The position numbers were made by a program, and so were the translations under genes. From positions 248,001 to 312,000 of the forward strand of contig JAKJXP020000014.1 in the NCBI GenBank assembly GCA_022225965.2: 64,000 nt of DNA. The letters are read 5' to 3'. The notes under the pieces were generated by a model, which saw only the letters and a list, made by a program, of their open reading frames with translations, was not told the origin of the DNA and made no database searches. The stretch is from Diatrype stigma (taxonomy: Eukaryota; Ascomycota; Sordariomycetes; Xylariales; Diatrypaceae). Positions 45,900 through 58,922 of the stretch are shown here, piece by piece. The first letter of the stretch is position 1; each line of letters opens with the position of its first letter.

Positions 45900-48800
45900 A
45901 TGGATCAGTCACCGTCAACCGTTCGGGGTGGCCCTTCGGCTTCGGGTTCAACAAGCGCCAAATCCAGCCAACTCTTCATTCGCGACTATCCTCATAGGGC
46001 AATTGCCATTACAACACCGACCCATGCTCTCATCTTCCGCTATAGCCCCACCACCAACGAAGCCATTCTCAATGGCTCTCTGGCTTCAGTTTCCTCGGCG
46101 CGCCCTCGTGCCACTAGCGATGGCCTCGTGTCCAAATGCATGGTCGAGTTCTCTCCCATTACCCGGGATGTGATGACCGAGTTTCGGCCGCTGACCCCGC
46201 GGCCTATCTATGGAACGCTGGGCCTCATCGCCATCAACCAGGACGTGTTCCTCTGTGTGGTAACCCATGCCACCCGGGTAGCGTCACTGCGGCCTGGCGA
46301 GACTGTCGAGAGGATCGTGACCGTGGATTTCTTCTGCTTGAACAGCGCCGACTACGATCAGATCTCGCTCAGCACGTGGGACAGCGAGCTAGCAGATTCC
46401 GCATCTGCATACGGGCAGAACCTCAACCGCCGCGAGGGCGAGATAGAATATCCGTATCAAGAGCTCCAGAAGTTGCTAAGTAACGGAACATTTTACTATA
46501 GCACCGACTTCGACTTGACGAACAGAATGCAGGATAGGTAAGGCAGCTCGCATCTCATCTACGCGCGGGATGGAACTCTTTGGAACTCTCTCGCTGACGC
46601 CTTACAGACCAGTCGACTCGGACACCTTTCACATAGACAACTTTGACGACTCTTTTCTCTGGAACTCCTACATGATCAGTCCCTTGCTCAAGTTCCGCTC
46701 TCGACTGATGGCCCATGAGCGCGAGGAGCTAGATGCCTCTAGAATTCTTACTTCTGCTATACGAGGGTTTTGCTCAACCATGACAATTCCTCAGACTGCG
46801 GCACCGTTGAGAGCTTCCAAGACCGGGCCCCCTTCGTTCCTCACTGTCATATCCCGCCTCTCTTGCAAGAGGGCTGGGACGCGCTTTAACAGCCGAGGAA
46901 TTGATGACGACGGCAACGTTGCTAATTTTGTTGAGACCGAGACCATATACTGGAGTCCATCTGGCGTCTTATTTTCGTATGCGCAGGTTCGCGGTTCGGT
47001 TCCTGTCTTCTGGGAACAAACAGCTGGTCTCATCCCGGGCCAGCAAAAGATCTCGATTACCCGTTCTGCCGATGGCACGCAGCCTGCATTCGATAAGCAT
47101 TTTGAAGAATTAGAGCAGTCGTATGGAGCAGTTCATATCGTGAATCTTTTAAGCGCGACCAAGCCTGGCGAGGCTGAGCTGAGCCAGTTGTTCCATTACG
47201 GCGTGCAGCATTGTCCGCTCAATCGTCTGGGAGAGAAGAATTCGGTTGACCACGCCTTGCTTCGGGAAACAGACTACGATTTTCACGCAGAAACAAAGGT
47301 TGCCGGGTATGAAGCTGCACGCGAGATCCGACGGTATATCGAGCATTCTGCTGAAGGATTTGCCTATTACCTTGCTGAAGAAACCGACGACTCAGCTGAG
47401 TTCGCAAATGAAGCGAATGGGGGGCACAGGATGGTCGTTGTCTTGCAGCAAGAAGGGGTGTTTCGGACAAACTGTCTAGATTGTCTGGATCGGACAAATC
47501 TGATCCAAACCCTCATCTCCCAAATGGCCGTGGAAGCGTTCCTGAGTCACCGAGAAGAGTACGCCGCTGCGGACTTCTGGATGCGGCACTCTACTCTCTG
47601 GGCGGACAATGGTGATGCCCTTTCCAGGATATACGCGGGAACAGGAGCCCTGAAGTCTTCATTCACCAGGCACGGCAAGATGTCTCTTGCCGGTGCATTC
47701 GCTGATGCACGGAAGAGTGCGACCAGACTTTATATTAACAACTTTACCGACAAAGCAAGACAAAATACAATAGACCTGCTCTTAGGGAGGCTTGTTGGTC
47801 AAACTCCAGTTCAACTGTATGACCCCATCAGCGAATATGTGTCCGCCGAACTGGCGAAACGTAGTTCCGAATACTCATCTACCGAGTCGATTACAATGTA
47901 AGTACCAGGACATATGTGAAGCCTTTGACAACCTTTTACTCACAAACTTCTCATGACAGATGGGTCGGTACATTCAACCTCAACGGCCGTACTAATGGTA
48001 TGAATGATGATCTCTCCCCCTGGATATGGCCTGCCGAGCTCGGCGCAACCCAACCTGAAATCATGATTGTCGGATTCCAAGAAATCGTCGAGTTGAGCGC
48101 TCAGCAGATCATGAACAGCGACCCAACTAGGAAACAGGGATGGGAGCGTGCCATCAAACGTACTTTGAACAACAAAGCCAAGGAGATCGGGGGTGAGCGG
48201 TATGTCTTGCTTCGGAGTGGACAGCTTGTTGGCGCAGCGCTGTGTATCTTCGTAAAAGCCTCGTCACTCCCCAAGATCAAAAACGTCGAAGGCAGTGTCA
48301 AGAAGACGGGAATGTCGGGGATAGCGGGCAACAAGGGCGCGGTTGCCATCCGCATGGACTATGCAAACACGCAGATATGCGTTGTCACGGCACATCTAGC
48401 GGCTGGGTTTTCGAACTACGACGAGAGAAATAGGGATTATGCAACCATACATCATGGTCTGCGTTTCCAGAGGAATCGATCCATCGATGACCATGGTATG
48501 GCGTTTCCAATCCGCTTCTCAGTAGGAAGTGTACTAACAACCCGCAGATACAGTGATATGGCTTGGGGACTTTAACTACCGTATCGGACTATCACACGAC
48601 AGGGTTATGGATCTACTCAAGAATCGTGATTTGGAGAGGCTATACGAAAATGACCAGGTTTGTTTGCACATTTGAGTGCTGATGCAACCTAGACTAATAT
48701 TCGGCAGTTAAATCTCCAAATGGTGGCTGGTCTAGCTTTCCCCTATTATTCAGAGGCCCGGATTACCTTCATGCCAACTTACAAATTTGATGTTGGGGTG

Positions 48801-50184
48801 GATAGATATGACACTTCGTAAGTTGCCAAGACAGGATCGATCCGGACAGCACATGCTGATGTATACCAACAGAGAAAAAGCCCGCATTCCGGCGTGGACG
48901 GATCGCATACTACGCAAGGGCACGAATATAAGGCAGTCATCCTACAATTCTGCCCCGCTCCGTTTCTCTGACCATCGCCCTGTTTATGCGATTTTCCAAT
49001 GCGCCGTCAATATTATTGATGAGCCGTTACGCGAAAAGATCAGCCGGCAACTCTATGAACACCGTAAGACGGACATAGGCCACCCGACCACAAACCTGCT
49101 CAGTGAAGACTCAGACGAAGAAGAAGACCTTATAGGCTACGATCCGGTAGAACCGGGGCTCCCCCCAGCCAGTTCGGATCGACAGAAGTGGTGGCTGGAG
49201 AATGGGAAAATGGCACAGTCTACAGTTGGTCCTCCATCAAGTCTCAGTGGCAACGATAGTTCCACCATAATACTTAATCCAAACCGTCCCGCCAATCCAT
49301 TTCACCCTACGGAGGAGCCGGATTGGGTTGCTGTACCAAGATCAGGGTCGAGACTATCCTCTTTCTCCAGTATTTCCAGTAGTCCTTATGAGCAGATCAA
49401 CCACTCAACCTTACTATCGACCTCCGCATCGAGCTCTGGTCCCAGGAAGCTGCCGCCCCCATTCGACCATGCAGCATTGCCTGCCAAAGTAGGCCGGCTC
49501 AGTCTAGCAGAAGAGCAGACATCGCGTAGCCCCAAGAATGAAGCGCCTCCTCCCCCTCCGCCTAGGAGGCAAACCGCTGCACAGACTCCATCGCAGACCA
49601 TTCCGGCCAGGTCACTTACCTTTCCAGTGGCCCCCAGTTCGGCACCTTTGATGGCACAGGCATCTCCGCCCTCTGCATCCGCGGACAAGGCCAAGCCCGG
49701 CCCGCCTGTGGCTAGGAAGCCGGCCCATCTTGCGTCGGCCTCTCCTACGAATAGTTCCCCCGCATCCGATTCGGGGCAATTTCCGGCCTTCGTAAGCGCT
49801 AACGCGAGGCACACTATCCCTCGCAAACCAACTACGAGGGTGTCTGACTTGACGTCGAAGCTTGAGTCTAGCGGGTCCGGATCTCTGCGAGGCGGCATGC
49901 ACAATCCACTACCGCCTCCTCTTCAGCCAGAGCGTGTTAGCCATAGCCCTACTTCTAGCATCCAATCTACCAGTTCCACGCCGTCCGGCCGAGTGAGCCT
50001 GCCTGGCTTGGGCAAGGTGGAACGCAAACCCGTCAACCCGACACCACGTCCCCAACAACAGGGAACAGCAGCGCAGCCCCTTCCACCACCTCCAACGAAG
50101 CCTGCGCGCAAACCAACAGTAGATCTCCTGGGCGACGATGAACCCAGTGAGATGGGTAGTTGGGAGACGCTGAAACCAAGCTGA
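45900..50184 (+). CDS. Synaptojanin-like inositol phosphatase (Sac1 + 5-phosphatase)
   Basis: This 1331-aa enzyme belongs to the Inp51/52/53 family, which removes phosphates from PI(4,5)P2 and other phosphoinositides in endocytosis and trafficking. Exons are 45900-46537, 46608-47897, 47960-48495, 48548-48657, 48708-48817 and 48873-50184. The N-terminal Sac domain (about 60-560) includes the CX5R(T/S) site NCLDCLDRTN with catalytic Cys502. Since the motif is intact, both phosphatase activities are likely. The 5-phosphatase domain (about 643-960) has WVGTFNLNG, WLGDFNYRI, ARIPAWTDRIL and LRFSDHRPVYA, three of them spanning or adjoining splice junctions that restore frame. The C-terminal ~330 residues are Pro/Ser-rich with many PPPPPPR and KPAR motifs, suitable for SH3 and actin-patch partners as in Inp52/Inp53. 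It converges with the CCP1 gene. Confidence 0.95.
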
Positions 50185-51602
50185 GATCATCATGACCAGA
50201 CCCCTGGTTGATTGACAGCCCTCGGTAGATTGTCGAGGGCTGTTCTCTTGGCTAAGCAACAAGTTTCATGGCGCGGAGGTCATTGGATTGAGGCTTTCGT
50301 TCAACTGTAGTTTTCATGGATTTCAAAAGAAAAGGTCACAGCGAAGGAAAAATGCCATTATGCATAGCAGCACTCTTTGTTTCTTCCTTTTGGGAACACA
50401 ACATGCCTAGCCTATAATTAGCGTATATAAAAGTTCAATACAGCACATGATCGGGAGTCGATTGTATTCTCGCTAGCATAGCTGTCTCTCTCTCTGTCTA
50501 TGTCTCTCTTCGTACGTCCACGTACTTGCTGTTGCTCTTGCAGCGCCGAAACGACCATTACTCTAATATCATTATCTTCTTCACGCATTTATACGAATAG
50601 GCTCGATAGCATTGATAGCGTCATATGCAGGCAGGCAGAACAAGACAGGGCAGACTGGATTATGGTTTCAACCTTATATATACTTACCGACAGTTGATGG
50701 GGCGCTAATAGTAGATGGTGGGTGGATGATGCTTTCATTGATGGCCAATGACTACATACATATTAACTATCTCGGAAACTATATTTTTCCCTCGTTTTTT
50801 TTTGACTACATGCGTCTGACTAGTAATAATTTGTACTTGTATTTTGTGTGTGAGGGCGGAACAAGCAACGATGTGCCAGAACAACATCAACATGGGAATG
50901 CTCCAACCCAATCGTCGTCGGATATATTCTATAAATACTTCCGTATATACTTCACTACACACATACACACACACATATATCTATCCAGGTCAGCTCGGTC
51001 CCATCCCGCCTCTCGCTCTACCCCACGAAATGGCTTTATGTGCGGGGGAAAAGGGGGTGGCGGCATTGGGGGTGGCCATTCGCTACCTATTTAAGACACG
51101 AGGAGGTCCCTTCCCTGCTCACCTGCCTGCCCTCTCTCCAACTTCATGTCCTGTCGTTCGGTACCTATGAGATCTGTTTTCCATCCTTTCCACTCATCCC
51201 CAACGCGTGAAAACTATTGCAAGACCGGTACACTCACGACGGTTATTCCCCGATTGATATACAGAGGGCCTGGAGCCTTGCTCAGTCTTAAGCTGTATTG
51301 AAAAAAACTAACATATATGTGAAGACTCACGCCAGCTGGCGCGGCCAAATATCGCGGACATAGCATACATCCAAGCCCAGACTCCTTCGCGCAACATGTC
51401 TGGGGTATCATCCATTCAAAACAGTCTTCTCTTCCTCCCCTGCGTTTCAAACGACGTTCTAACCAGTTCGTCCCCTCTCTACATGGGTCTAGGTCTAGTT
51501 CTCGTGTCTAACCCGTCTAAATTTCTCTCAATATTCTGGCCACGTATATTCTGTCTTCCATTTCTCGTCCAATCAAGCATCGCCGACCCCTGGTGCCTGA
51601 AC
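50185..51602. other. Intergenic: convergent 3' ends of phosphatase and CCP1 genes
   Basis: About 1.4 kb without a gene. It contains a TCTC run near 50485-50508 and ACAC/ATAT runs near 50955-50985. Confidence 0.6.
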
Positions 51603-52765
51603 TTAGGCGTTCAGGGGCTTGAAGGTCCATCGCTCGGTGCCCTCCTTGAAGGGGACGCCGAGCTCGAACAGCTTGACGATGACCTTGCTGAAGTCGTTGA
51701 AGAAGAGCTCGTTGTCCTTGGCGTACTTCTCGACCCACTGTCGGAAGGCCTTGTCCTGGACGAGGGCGTAGTCGGCCGGCAGCATCATGAGCGACTTGGA
51801 GCCGTCCTGGAGCTGCTTGGGGCCGTTCCACTTGCGCCACGACCACTTCTCGCTGAGGAGCAGCGAGTAGTAGTCGTTGGTCAGGACGGTCGGCGAGAAC
51901 GTCCAAGGTCCTTCGAACCCACTTCGGTCCGTGTGGCAACGGCCAAGAGCGTGCGCACCAGATAGGGCGACGATCTCCTGGTCGTTAAAGCCCATCCGGT
52001 AGAAGATGTGCCGGAGGTGGTCGGCGGCCTTGGAACCGTCGGGAAGACGCCCGTCAGGAGTGCAGAACGAGGCCTCCCGGTCCTGCCGGCCGGGGCGGTA
52101 GGGGATGGTGGGGCCCTGCATCTCCTGGATAGCGGTAACGCCGCCCAGGATCCAAAGGTCGGAATAGGTGATCCAAGGGAACTTGGCTGTTTGGTGCATG
52201 TCAGTTCTGGAGTCACTCCTACGCCGATGGACCGGGGAATTCTAAGGGAAGAAAGAAACATACCCTTCACCGGCTCGAGGAAGTCCCGAGCATGCTTCAG
52301 GCCGGCGTTGGCGCCGTGGTCACCCTCCGGCGCGAAACGCATGGTGGCGCCGTTGCTGCCGCCGGTGCCGGTCTCCTTATCATAGGTGCCGCTGGCGTGC
52401 CAGGCGAGACGCACGAGGACGGGGCCGTAGCTGCCGTCGTCGTAGTCCTCCTTCTCGTCCAGGCGGGAGGCGATCTCGTTGTAGACATGCTGGTAGTCCT
52501 CCTTGGTCGGGGTGAAGACCTTGGCCGAGGCGGACGAGGCGCCGCCCTGGGAGTACAGGTAGAAGCCGCCAGCACCGACGACGGCCGCGCCGGCGACGTA
52601 GAGGAGCGTCGACGAGCTCGAGCTCTTGGGCGGCTGCTCGGCCGAGTAGAAGCGGCGGCCGCCGCCCTGGCGGAACGCCTGCCGGGCGCTCGTGGCGAAG
52701 GCGTTTCGGGTGGTGGTGCGCAGGGCCGCGCGGGCGAACTGGCGGGAAACAGCTGGGGTGGACAT
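51603..52765 (-). CDS. CCP1: Mitochondrial cytochrome c peroxidase
   Basis: This 361-aa haem peroxidase reduces H2O2 with electrons from cytochrome c in the mitochondrial intermembrane space. Minus-strand exons are 52264-52765 and 51603-52186; the 77-bp intron restores [14 protein letters not shown]. The Arg-rich N-terminus ([17 protein letters not shown]) is a mitochondrial presequence, followed by a hydrophobic segment (about 53-72, [18 protein letters not shown]) that acts as a bipartite sorting signal. The distal site is VRLAWHASG (Arg119, Trp122, His123). The proximal His246 lies in [11 protein letters not shown], and Trp262 in EGPW corresponds to the radical Trp191 of the mature yeast enzyme. 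These features make it a functional CCP rather than an ascorbate peroxidase. Codon use is GC-rich. Confidence 0.96.
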
Positions 52766-54950
52766 CTGAGGCAGGAGGTTAGGTATATGGTTAAGTGGTG
52801 GGCAGGTGGGCAGGTAGGTATATGTGATGGCTGGCGGAGCTAGGATGGCGTCACAGCCTGCGAGGGGGGGAGAAGCCGAAGATATAGGAAGGGGGAGAGC
52901 GGGGGAGGGGAGAAGTGAGAGTGAGCCGAGGGAAAGCTCTGGCGTGGTAGACGATGCTATAGATGTTATGGACAGAGTGTGGGAGTTTGACGTTCTTACC
53001 TTGCTTGCAAAGAGTGTGCTTGCTTGTAGAGAGACAGGCGACAGGATCAGTAAGGAATGGGAGACCGGACACAAACACAAACAAATAGGGAGAGGAAGGA
53101 GGCGGTATCTGGTTATGGGTTGTGAGGATGATGAATATTTCCAGAATATCTAGTCTAGACTAGCCCGCACCTGCTTCCGCTCCTGCAGTTTGCTGACTAC
53201 GACCACATTCAGTTACACATCTCCAGCCCTCCAGCCCTCCTACCCTCCTAGTTACTAACTACTGCCTTCCTCGGTCCCCAGACCCAGTGTCCCAGTGCTC
53301 TTGCTTAACAAACCCAGGGCGCCCAGGCGCCCAGGCACCCAGGCTGTCGGCCTTTGAAGAGTCCCACCTGCTTCGAGTAAGTACAGTAATTGGGTGCCTT
53401 CCATTGGCCAATTCCTGTCTGAGGTAGCGTCCGTCGCCGCTATTCCGACACGCAGTATCCACCGGAGCGGTCACTAAAACCCGATTTGAGGGGCTAGTGC
53501 TCTCCGAGAATCCATCCATGCACTAACAGGATCTAGTTAGCAGGTACTACCTGATCAGATACTTCGTACCTAGGTAGGTAGTCTACATACTTCCAAACTC
53601 CGTCACGGCGTGTACGGCTGGCTGTATTCCTTCATTCCCGCTATTGTACGATAAAAAAGATAAAAAAGTACCTACCGATTAGTCTAGGGCTTGCTTGGTC
53701 TCTGTATGAGTACAGCCCCAACCGGGTCCGTCATCTTGTCGACCCCCTCGGGATCTGGTCTGGGGTTGTCAATGACTAATTTCGAAAGTAGACTTGATGT
53801 ATGGACATGAGATTTACACCAGAATTCCTTGTCATTTTCTTGACACATACCCTATCTAAAGGCGCGCGTACCTATTTAACCACTAGTTAGCGTACGATAG
53901 GTAGTTAATCAGTACATACTTAGTAACTACCTTCTCGGCAACTTTAACAGCTTTCCACGTGCTTCCATCTGGGGTGGACGGGCAGTCCAGGTCCCCGACA
54001 CTAGTTATGGGCAAGCAAAAACGTTTAATGCTTTACGGTCCCTCGTACATACGAACACTCTCTCGGTGATATCGGCCGTGGCTCTTGATACCTACTTATG
54101 TCATAACGTAGCCAGTGGACGTCCCACATTCATAGGAATGCTAACTCGGGCACGTGCATATATGGCAGCAAACTTCCAAAATACTACAGTCTAGACTGCT
54201 TATTAGGCAGTAGTGATAATATACCATCGAGATAAGACTACCGTAGGTACTGAATCCGAGGCCCCGAGTTGATCGGTCCGAGCTCGGCATGCGGCATCTA
54301 GTCCGCACGCGGCTCCGCTTCCATCCCGCACCTTTCCCGCACTGCTTTAGTTCGGTTCAGCCAAGACACCTACAGTCATTTCTGCCGGTTGACCTCAGAT
54401 CTTATAAACATGGCCTGATCCTGCTTGGTCTAATTACAGCATGTCTGATAAGCTTCGGTCTCATGCCCTTTGAATCCCAACTGTCAGCCCAACTGTCAGG
54501 AATACACGTTGGAGTAGAGTCTTGAAACATGGTGGTTTGCTTCAACAGTATAATGCATTTCGGAAGATCATCTAGCTTCGTATGAATAGAGCATCTCGAG
54601 AGTTCGAAAGTTTCCCATATTCCTAGCATTCCCCAGAACCACCCTGATTACACATCTACGCAGCAAATATGAGAGCATCAGTGCATAGCACTGGCCACAC
54701 CTCTCGCATTCCCTCTTCAGCCCCATCGCCACCCCGACAATGAGGGCAGCCGAACATATTAATACATGGTCCCAAGCACGAATTACACCGTGGCTCCTGT
54801 CAGCCTCTAAGCCATCTCCTCTACGTAGAGATCTAGGCGTGCACCATTCCTTATTGGAAAGGTGCCGTCCCGGTGGCCGTCGATTCTGGCTCATCAGGGA
54901 AATACTCATAGTAGGTAGGGTGTCGGCCTTCTGCTTTTGCTTTTGTTTCC
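52766..54950. other. Intergenic: upstream of CCP1 to downstream of Prp39
   Basis: Both flanking genes are on the minus strand. The segment 52766-53150 is purine-rich (CCP1 upstream/5' UTR). GCGCCCAGG duplications lie near 53318-53343 and TACC/GGTA motifs near 53545-53580. No gene is supported. Confidence 0.55.
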
Positions 54951-57221
54951 TCATCTAGGGGTGTCTTCGCCGTACCATTCTCCTTGAGAGCTGACTTATC
55001 AAGCACGCATAGCGAAGCGGGACTGCTCACATAGTTAGTAACGGATAAAAGTGCTTCGAGCCAACAGACTTACCCATATATCTCACGATCGATGGTGAGA
55101 AATTGCTTCATTGCCTCCTTGGTCCCACGACCCTGAAGATAGTGGAGGTATGTCAGGAATAAATCTTTCTTCGTAGCCGTGGAGATCCGGCTCTTTGCCA
55201 GCAGCTCGTCAAAGATATGCTTCACGCGCTCGCCATGTTGAGCCTCGAGTTCCGCGTTGGTTGGTTGCTCGAGCTCAAACTTGATCCATTGCTGCCAGAA
55301 ATGGCGGCTGTCCGCATACCACTGAACATTCTTTGAGAATACTGTTCGTGCCTCATCGACCGATCCTTTGACCTTCCATAACAGGAGAGCCCACTCAGTG
55401 ACCAGGACAGCTTTCGTAAAGATGTTGATACTAGGTGAATCAATCTGGGCCTTGTAAACCTCGATCGCGGCATCGAGGCCCTTCTGTCGCCTTTCAAGGT
55501 TTGCCCACGACACAATAGTCTCGACCGAATCGGGTAGATGCATCAGTACGGCCTCGTGGATGTCCCGAGCAACGTCAACCCGACCGGTCGACTCCTCGAA
55601 ATAGGCAAGTTGTAATCTGATCCCCGGCCTGCTGATCGGAACAAATATAGTAGCGGCCCTCATGTAGATATGACGCACTTCTTCCTCCTTGCCCGGCTGG
55701 GCGGACATCCATCTGGCATACCGGAACCAAAACTCGTCATAGAGCGCACATGTCACCAGGCAGCGCTCGTAGAGGAAGGTGATCCTGGCGAAATCGCCCT
55801 CGCTCTCCTCGAAATCCAAGTATTTGCGCCAGTTGATCAGCTGGGAATGATCCAGCTCCGTGACGTGGAAATACGGGCGCTTCAACTCCGATTCATACGT
55901 CCATCGCTTCGTTGTCTCTTCTTGCGTCTGCTGGAAGATCTCGTAGTACATACTGTCGATCTTAGCGCGGATGTCTCGCTCTACCTCCAGCTCTGGGCGA
56001 GCCAGTCCACCGTAGGGGGCAGTTTCGGTCTCAACCTCAGATCGATATCCCGCTAGCGCCTCCGCCGACACCAACTCCTTTATTGGGCGGCTGTGGGCTA
56101 GCTGACGGAAACGCTCATAGTATCGAGCGTATTGATGCATTGGGATATGGATCACACGCTGAAGGATTGCAAAGATCTTGTCCTGAGCCTCCTGTCGTTC
56201 CTCGTACTCGATGTATCTGTCCCAGAAAGGATGGGCCAGAAAGTCTAAGCCAACGCTGGTAGCGGCCCGCTCAAAGAGTCTGGTAGATGCGGTTAGCCAA
56301 GAGAACAGCGGGGGAGGGGAGGGGAGGATGAGGGCGGAGGAGTGTAAATACTGGTAAGGGGTAATTGTGCAGCGCAGCAGTTCCAAAAATCCAAAGCAAT
56401 CCGAACTAGCTAGGCGAAGTAGTAAAGGTGCGACGTGAAAGCGGCATATGTCAGATAAGTGACTTTGTGAAAGACCAGCGCCTGGCAGAGCTTGTGAGAA
56501 AAACAACATCCAACAGTGACAGCTATTGTTGGCATCTCTCACCGTCAAGGGCTAAGCGTCCAAGATCTGCCTCTTGCAGGGCTCAGGACCGGTATGGTAT
56601 GCATTGCTGCTCTGTCGGTGGTACAGTTATGGGGAAGGAAGGAAACTTCCTGTTCTACTTACTCTCTGACGAGATCGGGGTTGTGGTTCGTCTCCATCTT
56701 GAAGGAGCAGTACGATGCCCATAAATCGACGCAGTTTGTTATACTGGCGCATCCGCGTTCATAGATCTGCTAGGGGTCAGCTATGCGGCTCGAGTATAGC
56801 CAGGCTTGTAAGCACTGGACCTGGGAGGGATGTTCATTACCATCTCTGCTGATTCAGGACCCGATATGTTGAACTCGAGATCGGCATACTTCTTCCAGTA
56901 ACCGAAGAGAAGGGGGAACTTGAGTAAGAATCGGTCGTATACATCGCGCAGGGTAGCCAGAGCCTGAGGGCTTGAGTTGCGGTTGAGACCTCCTTCTTGC
57001 GACTCGCAGGCGCGAATGAGCTTCTCCCAAGAATCGAAGTTATCGGTATCGGCCTCCTACAAGAGCACATAATAGAGTAAGCAAGTGACTTGCGCATGCC
57101 ACGCAGCGGGACCCAACCTGATGAGGGAGTTCTGCGTTCAAGTACGTACCACCTCGATAGTCAGCTTCTTTATCTCGGCGTTCTCGTCGTCGCCGGCGCC
57201 AAACTGGTTGAAGTCGGCCAT
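54951..57221 (-). CDS. PRP39: Pre-mRNA processing factor Prp39 (U1 snRNP, HAT repeats)
   Basis: This 545-aa protein belongs to the U1 snRNP-associated Prp39 family, which helps commit pre-mRNA to splicing. Minus-strand exons are 57150-57221, 56841-57056, 56663-56766, 55074-56279 and 54951-54990. It begins MADFNQFGAGDDENAEIKKL and reads on as helical HAT repeats: NFDSWEKLIRACE, LLFGYWKKYADLEF, IYERGCASITNCVDLWASYC, HPFWDRYIEYEE, LINWRKYLDFEESEG, YDEFWFRYARWM, SVETIVSWANLERRQ and HFWQQWIKFELEQ. The intron between exons 3 and 4 is long for this window (383 bp) and contains spurious open frame, so this junction is the least certain, although it restores VRE-LFERAATSVG in frame. The last exon is only 40 nt and ends WYGEDTPR. 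Confidence 0.9.
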
Positions 57222-58922
57222 TGCTATTGATCTCAAAAGAAATGACAACTTAAAAGCAAAGAATGTAGTCGGACGAGGTGTGTATAGATCGCACGACAAT
57301 CTAAGCAGGCAGGCCGGGTGTACGAAGTATATTGATGGATGGATGCAGAGATAGAGAGAGAGCAATTGACTAGAGACTGAAAAGTCGCGAGGCTGGCAGT
57401 AGAAAAACAGCGCCTGCAATGTTATGTAGGTAGGCTGTATGTATGTATGTAGGAGCTAGACTGCTAAACTAGTCACTGCACCATTTTTGAACGCGACCGT
57501 CAGACGACTGATTGCTAGGCACCTATGGGTTTGTAGACTGTAGTAGGTAGGGCTGGTAGGTAGATGTGTTATGTCAATGGTAAAAGTCCTTCGTAGGAAA
57601 TGATATTAGAAACGTCAGCGCGCCACTTGGCAGAAGGGATTCAATAGAGGGAGATCGCGTGCCTCGTCTCGTTAAACTTGTTCAGCTGTACAATCAGCTT
57701 TGCTTAAAGGCAGGAATGGGTAATTACTTGTTGCATGTAACTATGTACGTAGGCACGTCGGCACGCTTGGCTGGCGGCGGCTGCAGAAAGAATGAAGAAC
57801 TGAGCTTCGGCTAGGCGGGTCCGATGTTGAATCGCGTCTCCACCTAACTAAGCGTCACTTATCGACGTGGTAAGTGGTCAATGCACCAAATCTTTTCCCA
57901 CTACATATGCCTAAAAAATTTCCCTGCAGGTGAGGCTCTTACAACTCTTCATCCTCGAATCTCGCATAAAACCAACCTGCATATCGAACTATTGCGGAAC
58001 GGCCAGTCTGGCATATGCTTCTTGGGAAGTCTGGTGAAATAACTTCATACGAGCCTCAGCTGATAAACTCTGAGAGTTCAATGTACCAGTTGCTTGGTCA
58101 TCTCTTCAGGTTTGGATCCCAGGTTTTTCTTTTTCTTTTTCTTTTTTCCTTGTTGTAATTTTCCTGTTCAATCACACTCTTCTCTGTTCTTCTTGACAAG
58201 GCCGATGATGAATCCATATAAGTTATATAAACGATAGGAAGAGGATGATCCTATTGGATGTGATCTCAATTATCAACTCTGAGGCCTTGTTTCCGTTTCC
58301 TTGTTAATGCTGACAGACCTCCCGTCTCGAAGTATCTGATCACTCAACCCAACGTTAGAGCGAGGATAGGTAGAAGGAGCGAATCTTCCCTCGCTCTATC
58401 GTGTTGGAGGTTTTGCTTATGTTATCTACATAGTATACAATATATTATACTTTGTCTGGGCTCCCACAGTCTCATGGTCATCACACACTTGACGGCGTTC
58501 TATGAGTACCTCTATGTGTTATTAGACTAAGCTCAGCTCTAGCTAGTATGGTTCATGCTTGGTAAACAACATGATTCTATCCCGTCCTCCTAGTCCTATT
58601 AAAGAATGTGAATAAAAAAACGACTCGCTAGTTGGAAGGTATACATGGTCAGGTATACAGGAATATGAAGCAACGCTATCCCCTACTTGTCCATCGTCCA
58701 TGATGGCGAGCTTTTCGTTAGTCTCCAATGGGTTTCTCGCTGAGTGTGCCAAGTACCGAGGGAATTTCGAACCTAGAGCCTGGTTGGTATCTGCTGTGGC
58801 TTTTTATATTTCTAGACAGCTTCCGAACCCTCTCCGACCTCCCTGTTCCTACGAGACTAGTTAGCAGGGGACATTCATACTGGTGTCGGTCACACCGTTG
58901 CTCTAACATGATGCCAACCGAC
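57222..58922. other. Intergenic: upstream of Prp39
   Basis: No gene is supported. A GTAT/GTAG cluster lies near 57424-57452, and a CTTTTT-rich tract near 58125-58155. The right end may hold a second exon of the neighbouring orphan gene. Confidence 0.55.
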